Shown: in pieces, positions 59,378-64,000 of the stretch
Position numbering within the stretch: the stretch's first letter is position 1
Layout of the letters: each line of letters opens with the position of its first letter
Assembly (NCBI GenBank): GCA_001885315.1
Contig: MLPZ01000001.1
Span: 186,001-250,000 of the forward strand
DNA from: Treponema sp. CETP13
GTDB taxonomy: Bacteria > Spirochaetota > Spirochaetia > Treponematales > Treponemataceae
Direction: 5' to 3'
DNA: 64,000 nucleotides
Position numbers and translations under genes: made by a program
Notes under the pieces: model-generated
The model's input: the letters and a program-made list of their open reading frames with translations, nothing else
What the model was told of the DNA's origin: nothing
Databases searched by the model: none

Positions 59378-61348
59378 TTAATCTCCTAGATTTTCTGACG
59401 CATTTATAATAATTTCTTTTGTTTTAGAAATAACTGTATCATTTATATCATAATAAGCAATCGTTTTGCATTTTATTGTATGATTCGCAGTATATGAGAA
59501 TTTAAGGTTTAACGGTTCTGGGGGATAGGCATCGAGGTTAAAAGTTGCAATGTAAGGAGCCCCGAGAATATCATATGGATAATTTGCTTCTAAAATCGGA
59601 ATTTGATTTTGAGATTCAAGAATTATTTTATAACGTAACACTGGAATTCGGGATGAAACTTGTAAATCAACGAAGGAACGACCAACAAGTTGATTGTAAG
59701 AAGTTGTAAGTGTTAGAATATTAGAAAGTTCAGTCATGTTATTATTTTCAGTTTTTTTTAAGTCAGCAGGTAAAACCTCTAATGTAAAAAGTACTGACCC
59801 TATAATAAACAATATTATAGCACTAGCCGTGATTATGGCTCGAATTACAGTTTTTTTTATTGTTGCAGTAGGATGACGGCCCCATATTTGTAGACGAATT
59901 GCAATTCTAATCATCATAATTTCAAATGGGACAAGAGCCCATGAAAATAAAAAATTAATTTTTAAAGAGGTGTTTTTAATTAAATTTAGACTATATGAAT
60001 CAGCATAATAAAAAAATGACACTAAATATGGTACATAGGGTACTAACATACAGAACATAATTAAAACAATATAAATAAGCTTTCGAGTCTTTCGTGTAAT
60101 ATAAATAATGATATATTCTATAATAAAAACTACTGCTAAAGGTAAATCGACAGATGCAAAAATAAAAATATTTATCAAAGAAACAATTGTCAGTAAAAAA
60201 CCATAAATAAATCCTGTCATAGGAAAGTTAAAAATCTGTTGTGCTAATGAAAAGAGTAAAACAAAGAGAATAGTAAAGATTATTTTTAAGAAAAAAATAA
60301 AAAGAATATTTACAGTAGTATCTGAAATTATTAAGTTTGTTAAATTTTGTGATAAGATAAGAAATATAAGTGTAATTATTACTGCCAAGGGAATAATAGG
60401 CCATGCTTTTGCAAACTCTTTTCTATGTATGTAGCTGTGAGCTCCATTCACAAAAGATAAACCAAATGATAAAAATAACATAATTGCAATAGAAATAATC
60501 ATTAATATTACATACATATATTCACTTACGAATACTGTATAATGTGAGAGGTGTATCAAACTGTAATGTATATCAGTTATTGAACTGTCCCAATTTTCGC
60601 TTTCAGACATAAATGTTTGTAAAAATTGAAATACCTGTATTACATTTGAGTTAGTTAAATCAATTGAAATTGCTGGGACACCTTCTTGTAAAAGGTAAGA
60701 AAGAGTTTTTGAGGTGTTAATTAATCCTAATCGATATAAGTTAAAAAAGGTCCCTTTTATTCTGTATGAAATATTTTCTTTGTTGCACGTTTTTATAATT
60801 GTAGAAAGAACAGAGCTTGAACATACAACTCCTTTATTATTTTCAGATCTTCCACCTGGAGTAATTACAAAATCAGGAGAAGAATTATTTTTATCATAGT
60901 CTAAGTGAAGTAATAGTGTAGATTCTTTATTGTCTAAAGAACTAATATAAGTTTTGGTTCCTGCTATAGTTTTTTCTGAGCTTTCATCTGCTGCAGTAAA
61001 TATAAAGCTAATAATAGGTCTGTTTGTTGAGTTCTTTTGTAAATAAGTAAAGAGGTTATTAAAATTTTTAAGATATCTGCCAACGTAGTCTTGTGAAACT
61101 AAAATTGATACTTTATTATTTTCAAGTTCTGATTTCTCATTGTTAAAAGTAATAATTATGTTATAAGGGAAATTGTCCGATAAAGAGTTAGAAAGTAATT
61201 GTTTTTGGGGATGTAAGTTTAAATCTTCAAAATAGAAAAAAAGTTTATCTGATGTTATAGTCTGTGATGATTTTAGCGATGTTGCGAGTAGTGACCCATT
61301 TGCGATAATAAATAAAATCACAAATGCAAATATCCGCCGATTGTTCAT
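59378..61348 (-). CDS. Gaa1/M28-like multi-pass membrane protein
   Basis: A 656-residue protein (ATG at 61348; an upstream TTG adds five residues). A signal-anchor (RIFAFVILFIIANGSLLA) is followed by a periplasmic domain of about 270 residues with RPIISFIFTAADESS, LLLHLDYDKN and a Ser-Gly-rich stretch, reminiscent of the M28 aminopeptidase fold, then about seven membrane segments. This order resembles Gaa1 and ER metallopeptidases of eukaryotes. The usual zinc residues are not evident, so it may be inactive. It ends 3 nt before the dinB fusion, in the same transcription direction. Confidence 0.6.
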   Translation of the reverse strand: MNNRRIFAFVILFIIANGSLLATSLKSSQTITSDKLFFYFEDLNLHPQKQLLSNSLSDNFPYNIIITFNNEKSELENNKVSILVSQDYVGRYLKNFNNLFTYLQKNSTNRPIISFIFTAADESSEKTIAGTKTYISSLDNKESTLLLHLDYDKNNSSPDFVITPGGRSENNKGVVCSSSVLSTIIKTCNKENISYRIKGTFFNLYRLGLINTSKTLSYLLQEGVPAISIDLTNSNVIQVFQFLQTFMSESENWDSSITDIHYSLIHLSHYTVFVSEYMYVILMIISIAIMLFLSFGLSFVNGAHSYIHRKEFAKAWPIIPLAVIITLIFLILSQNLTNLIISDTTVNILFIFFLKIIFTILFVLLFSLAQQIFNFPMTGFIYGFLLTIVSLINIFIFASVDLPLAVVFIIEYIIIYITRKTRKLIYIVLIMFCMLVPYVPYLVSFFYYADSYSLNLIKNTSLKINFLFSWALVPFEIMMIRIAIRLQIWGRHPTATIKKTVIRAIITASAIILFIIGSVLFTLEVLPADLKKTENNNMTELSNILTLTTSYNQLVGRSFVDLQVSSRIPVLRYKIILESQNQIPILEANYPYDILGAPYIATFNLDAYPPEPLNLKFSYTANHTIKCKTIAYYDINDTVISKTKEIIINASENLGD

Positions 61349-61363
61349 TATTAAACAATACAA

Positions 61364-61449
61364 TTATTTTACAAAAAAGTCGATATGGTATACAATGTAT
61401 TTACGTAATACGAAGGCTTTTTTGCTTTGTTGGGAGAAATAATAGTAAT
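61364..61449. promoter_or_regulatory. Divergent intergenic region
   Basis: About 86 bp between two divergent starts. A GGGAG ribosome site lies near 61431 for the plus-strand gene; promoters must be here but none is clear by eye. Confidence 0.35.
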
Positions 61450-62616
61450 ATGGCATCTACGGTTAAAAAACCTTTACTTAGTCTACCTCTAAAGGTTGTT
61501 CTTACAGAAGAGGGCGCATCCTATTTTATTGGGAATAATAAAAAACTCTTACGATTCCGCTTAGCTGATAATGCAGAAGAATATGGGATTATGTTAAACA
61601 AGTTTTCTCCGCTTTCTTTACAACGTATGATGCTAATGAATTATGTTTCTAAAATTGAAATTTCTATGGCAGAGTTTGTAAGTAAACGCCTTGATGTTAT
61701 GGACTTAGCAAAGTTAATTGTTTATTCTCTTTTATATAAACAATTTAATAATCAAATTTTAGAGATTTTACTAGCTACTGATTGTATTAAAAAACATAAC
61801 CGGGCTAATCCATCTCATTTATTTGACAAAAAAACAAAAATGAATGACTCTGTTTTGCATTCAGCTTTAGCAGGAAAAGCTACTATAATAGCTGAAACTC
61901 GGAGAGAAATTTTAAAGCCTATTAATGAAAATATTATAAAGAACACGGAATATTCAGCAGAAGAAAAAAATATGTATATCTTAATGGCTGAAAAATTTTT
62001 AAATAGATTGGGATTGTTTAACTGGTATATTATTATTCTTTTTAAAAATAACAGTGGATTTCCAGAGATGGTTGAAGGTATCCGAGGTTTAATAAAAAAA
62101 TATCTCGAGAAAAGTAAGGTTGCCGAATTTACAGCTCTCATGATTATGGAATTAGCTCAAATGTCTGAAAATGCTAATATGAAAAAAACTGCAATGAAGA
62201 TGTATCCAGACAATGATAATGATATGTTATTATATGATCCAGAAATTCGACAAAAAATTATTGAAGAATTAATTAGAAATCATGAGTTGGTTTTTTTATC
62301 TTGGAAAATTGGTGGGGGTGCTACAGCCATAGGTAAGCAAGGTCGTCTAGAAATTACTCTTTATAATAAAGATGATGAGTTCCAAGAGTTTAAAGAAAAT
62401 ATGGATCAAAAAAAATCAGCTGATTTAAATAAAAAAAATCTAATTGATTTTTATCGTGATATACCAGAAGGTGAAAATAGTGGAAATGATTTAGGATTAT
62501 ATTATATTTCATATCTTGATGATGCATGCCGCAATATGAATATAAAATTTGATTCAACTGTAAACCAATTTACTTCGAGTGACTTGACTGTTATTACCCT
62601 TATGTTTAATTTTTAA
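61450..62616 (+). CDS. Uncharacterised cytoplasmic protein, possibly with a degenerate GHKL-like C-terminus
   Basis: I place the start at 61450 (388 aa), since the longer frame enters the divergent gene. The protein is helical (LAKLIVYSLLYKQFNNQILE) with a Lys-rich middle. The last 130 residues contain LSWKIGGGATAIGKQGRLEI and GNDLGLYYISYLDD, which faintly recall the N and G boxes of histidine-kinase ATPase domains. I would not assign a function. It precedes a lipoprotein and trmB. Confidence 0.6.
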   Translation: MASTVKKPLLSLPLKVVLTEEGASYFIGNNKKLLRFRLADNAEEYGIMLNKFSPLSLQRMMLMNYVSKIEISMAEFVSKRLDVMDLAKLIVYSLLYKQFNNQILEILLATDCIKKHNRANPSHLFDKKTKMNDSVLHSALAGKATIIAETRREILKPINENIIKNTEYSAEEKNMYILMAEKFLNRLGLFNWYIIILFKNNSGFPEMVEGIRGLIKKYLEKSKVAEFTALMIMELAQMSENANMKKTAMKMYPDNDNDMLLYDPEIRQKIIEELIRNHELVFLSWKIGGGATAIGKQGRLEITLYNKDDEFQEFKENMDQKKSADLNKKNLIDFYRDIPEGENSGNDLGLYYISYLDDACRNMNIKFDSTVNQFTSSDLTVITLMFNF

Positions 62617-62618
62617 AG

Positions 62619-63050
62619 ATGAGGATTTGTAAGAAATTGATAAGACCATATTCTGTTGCACTAAATTTTATTTATTTTTGTGGTCTCATATTCTTTTTTT
62701 CATGTTCTGGCAGTGTTCCAGTTGTAAATGACGTGTATTATCATCATTTTGATAAAACAGATTCTCAATCGGAAAGAATGGCTGTATTTGTACAAATTGA
62801 AAACAATCCAGAAAACATAAATTCTATTACTATCAAAAATAAATCATCTGGTAAAGTTTGGTTTATTGATACCCCAGAAATAGTTCAAGACAAAAAGACT
62901 AAAAAATATTATTGTGGTAGTTCTAATTTAGTACCTGAAAGAGATGGTAGTTTTTCTGGCGGTGAATTTTCAGTAATATATACCGATCGTGCGGGACGAA
63001 AAATAGAAACACAGTTTTTTTATATAAAGAATAATAATAATAAGGAGTAG
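62619..63050 (+). CDS. Putative lipoprotein
   Basis: A 143-residue exported protein. The N-terminus has a long basic and hydrophobic segment ending in FFFSCSGS, so Cys30 or so is the likely lipidation site. The mature part is a small beta-rich domain (MAVFVQIENNPENINSITIK, SGKVWFIDTPEI, GGEFSVIYTDRAGRKIETQF). No family recognised. It is 2 nt after the preceding gene and 7 nt before trmB. Confidence 0.7.
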   Translation: MRICKKLIRPYSVALNFIYFCGLIFFFSCSGSVPVVNDVYYHHFDKTDSQSERMAVFVQIENNPENINSITIKNKSSGKVWFIDTPEIVQDKKTKKYYCGSSNLVPERDGSFSGGEFSVIYTDRAGRKIETQFFYIKNNNNKE

Positions 63051-63057
63051 TAAGTAG

Positions 63058-63762
63058 ATGGACAGTAAGCCTCCTCTTGAGGACTCATTTTACCGTAAAG
63101 TACAAACTTTTGTTCTAAGAAAAGGACGTATGACGGAAGGACAGCAAAGAGATTATGAAACACTTTCGGGTTCATGGTGCCTTCCTTTTAATAACCTTCC
63201 ACTTAATTATAATTCTGTTTTTGATAATACAAATGAAGTTACAATCGAAATAGGATTTGGAATGGGTCATGCAACTGCAGATTTGGCCGAAAAAAATCCA
63301 GATAAAAATTATCTAGGCCTTGAAGTTCATACTCCGGGTGTAGGACGCTTATTGGGTGAAATAAGAAAAAGGCAACTGCATAATCTTTTTATTATTGAAC
63401 ATGATGCTCTTGAAGTTCTTCAGGTGATGATACCTGATAATTCAGTTCAAGCTTTTCATATTTTTTTCCCAGATCCTTGGCCTAAGAAAAAACATCATAA
63501 ACGACGGTTAATGCAACGTAATAATATTGATCTGATCGTAAAAAAATTAGCTCCAGGTGGCTACCTTTATTTTGTTACAGATTGGTTAGAGTATGCAGAA
63601 TCTACGCTAGAACTCCTTGAAAACACAGCTAATCTTAAGAACAAATATCAAGGTTTTGCAGAGAAACAATCGTGGCGCCCTCAAACAAAATTTGAGCGAA
63701 AAGGATTAGAAGCTGAAAGGCCAATAACTGAATTAATGTTTATAAAGCCATTACAGGATTAA
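63058..63762 (+). CDS. trmB: tRNA (guanine-N7-)-methyltransferase
   Basis: Methylates G46 of tRNA with SAM. The 234 residues show the SAM-binding [33 protein letters not shown], and the signature [18 protein letters not shown] with [16 protein letters not shown] precedes the ATG. Length matches the family. Confidence 0.96.
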   Translation: MDSKPPLEDSFYRKVQTFVLRKGRMTEGQQRDYETLSGSWCLPFNNLPLNYNSVFDNTNEVTIEIGFGMGHATADLAEKNPDKNYLGLEVHTPGVGRLLGEIRKRQLHNLFIIEHDALEVLQVMIPDNSVQAFHIFFPDPWPKKKHHKRRLMQRNNIDLIVKKLAPGGYLYFVTDWLEYAESTLELLENTANLKNKYQGFAEKQSWRPQTKFERKGLEAERPITELMFIKPLQD

Positions 63763-63766
63763 AAAT

Positions 63767-64000
63767 ATGGGTAAAGAGTCTAACCATTCACTTTCTACTT
63801 TAAAACGTATTAGCGAGCTTGAAAAACGTATCCTCAAGTATCAAAAATCATATTACACAGGTAATGGGGATGTTATTCCTGATGCCGAATTTGATGAGAT
63901 GTGGGATGAACTTGCTGAATTAGATCCTTCAAATATTATTTTTACTAAAGTTGGTTCAGATATTGAAGAATCCTATAAAGATTCGCCTCTTAATACTGGT
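63767..64000 (+). CDS. ligA: NAD-dependent DNA ligase, N-terminal part (cut by the window end)
   Basis: Seventy-eight codons without a stop from an ATG 4 nt after trmB. The reading LEKRILKYQKSYYTGNGDVI then PDAEFDEMWDELAELDPSN matches domain Ia of LigA, whose tyrosines and DAEFD motif bind NMN. The rest lies beyond the window. Confidence 0.85.
   Translation, partial: MGKESNHSLSTLKRISELEKRILKYQKSYYTGNGDVIPDAEFDEMWDELAELDPSNIIFTKVGSDIEESYKDSPLNTG

Overview
The window reads as a chromosomal segment of a low-GC, anaerobic, host-associated spirochaete, most likely a Treponema or close relative. The evidence is two FlaB-type periplasmic flagellins, a bactofilin and TPR-rich envelope genes, a membrane pyrophosphatase, an oxygen-sensitive class III ribonucleotide reductase, and gene orders I recall from treponemes (flgN-flgK-flgL-fliW-csrA; flaB-flaG-fliD followed by tsaE-tsaB). 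I see no rRNA, CRISPR array, intact insertion sequence or prophage. The only mobile-element trace is a 26-codon integrase-like remnant beside tRNA-Arg.

Layout. 1-8.6 kb holds cell-envelope genes (ftsI-type PBP, signal peptidase I, a LysM/M23 peptidase, a propeller-deacetylase fusion, dacA) plus aroC. 8.7-15.2 kb holds a lineage-specific protein, tRNA-Lys with a clear promoter and terminators, an outer-membrane-like protein, a lipoprotein, and a bactofilin-TPR-mtaB operon. 15.3-22.3 kb holds pta, a three-gene unit of two membrane proteins plus an M20 peptidase, a duplicated-domain protein and the membrane pyrophosphatase. 22.4-22.9 kb is a tRNA region with the integrase remnant.

23-36.6 kb is the flagellar and regulatory core. 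A sigma28-like promoter precedes flgN-flgK-flgL-fliW-csrA. On the other strand lie two flaB genes, flaG, fliD and small partners. The flaB leaders are long and structured; one shows two hairpins presenting GGA, one of them over the Shine-Dalgarno, as expected for CsrA control relieved by FliW. Next comes a sigma-factor-like protein behind a textbook sigma54 (-24/-12) promoter, overlapping rdgB.

36.9-48.7 kb holds nrnA, an M24 peptidase, argF, tRNA-CAT, an nrdR-nrdD-(glycyl radical/redoxin)-nrdG operon with paired NrdR boxes, a bioY-bioM-bioN biotin ECF transporter and lnt. In the nrd operon the glycyl-radical domain is detached from NrdD and fused to a thioredoxin-like domain.

48.8-64 kb holds a divergent galactokinase-family protein, surE, TPR and NHL-propeller proteins, a 1970-codon frame joining complete DNA polymerase IV to an exported outer-membrane-type protein, a Gaa1/M28-like multi-pass protein, hypothetical proteins, trmB and the start of ligA. 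The strongest leads are the split ribonucleotide reductase, the DinB-outer membrane protein fusion, the sigma54-to-sigma-like cascade and the CsrA-type flagellin leader. All family assignments come from reading motifs; no database search was run.
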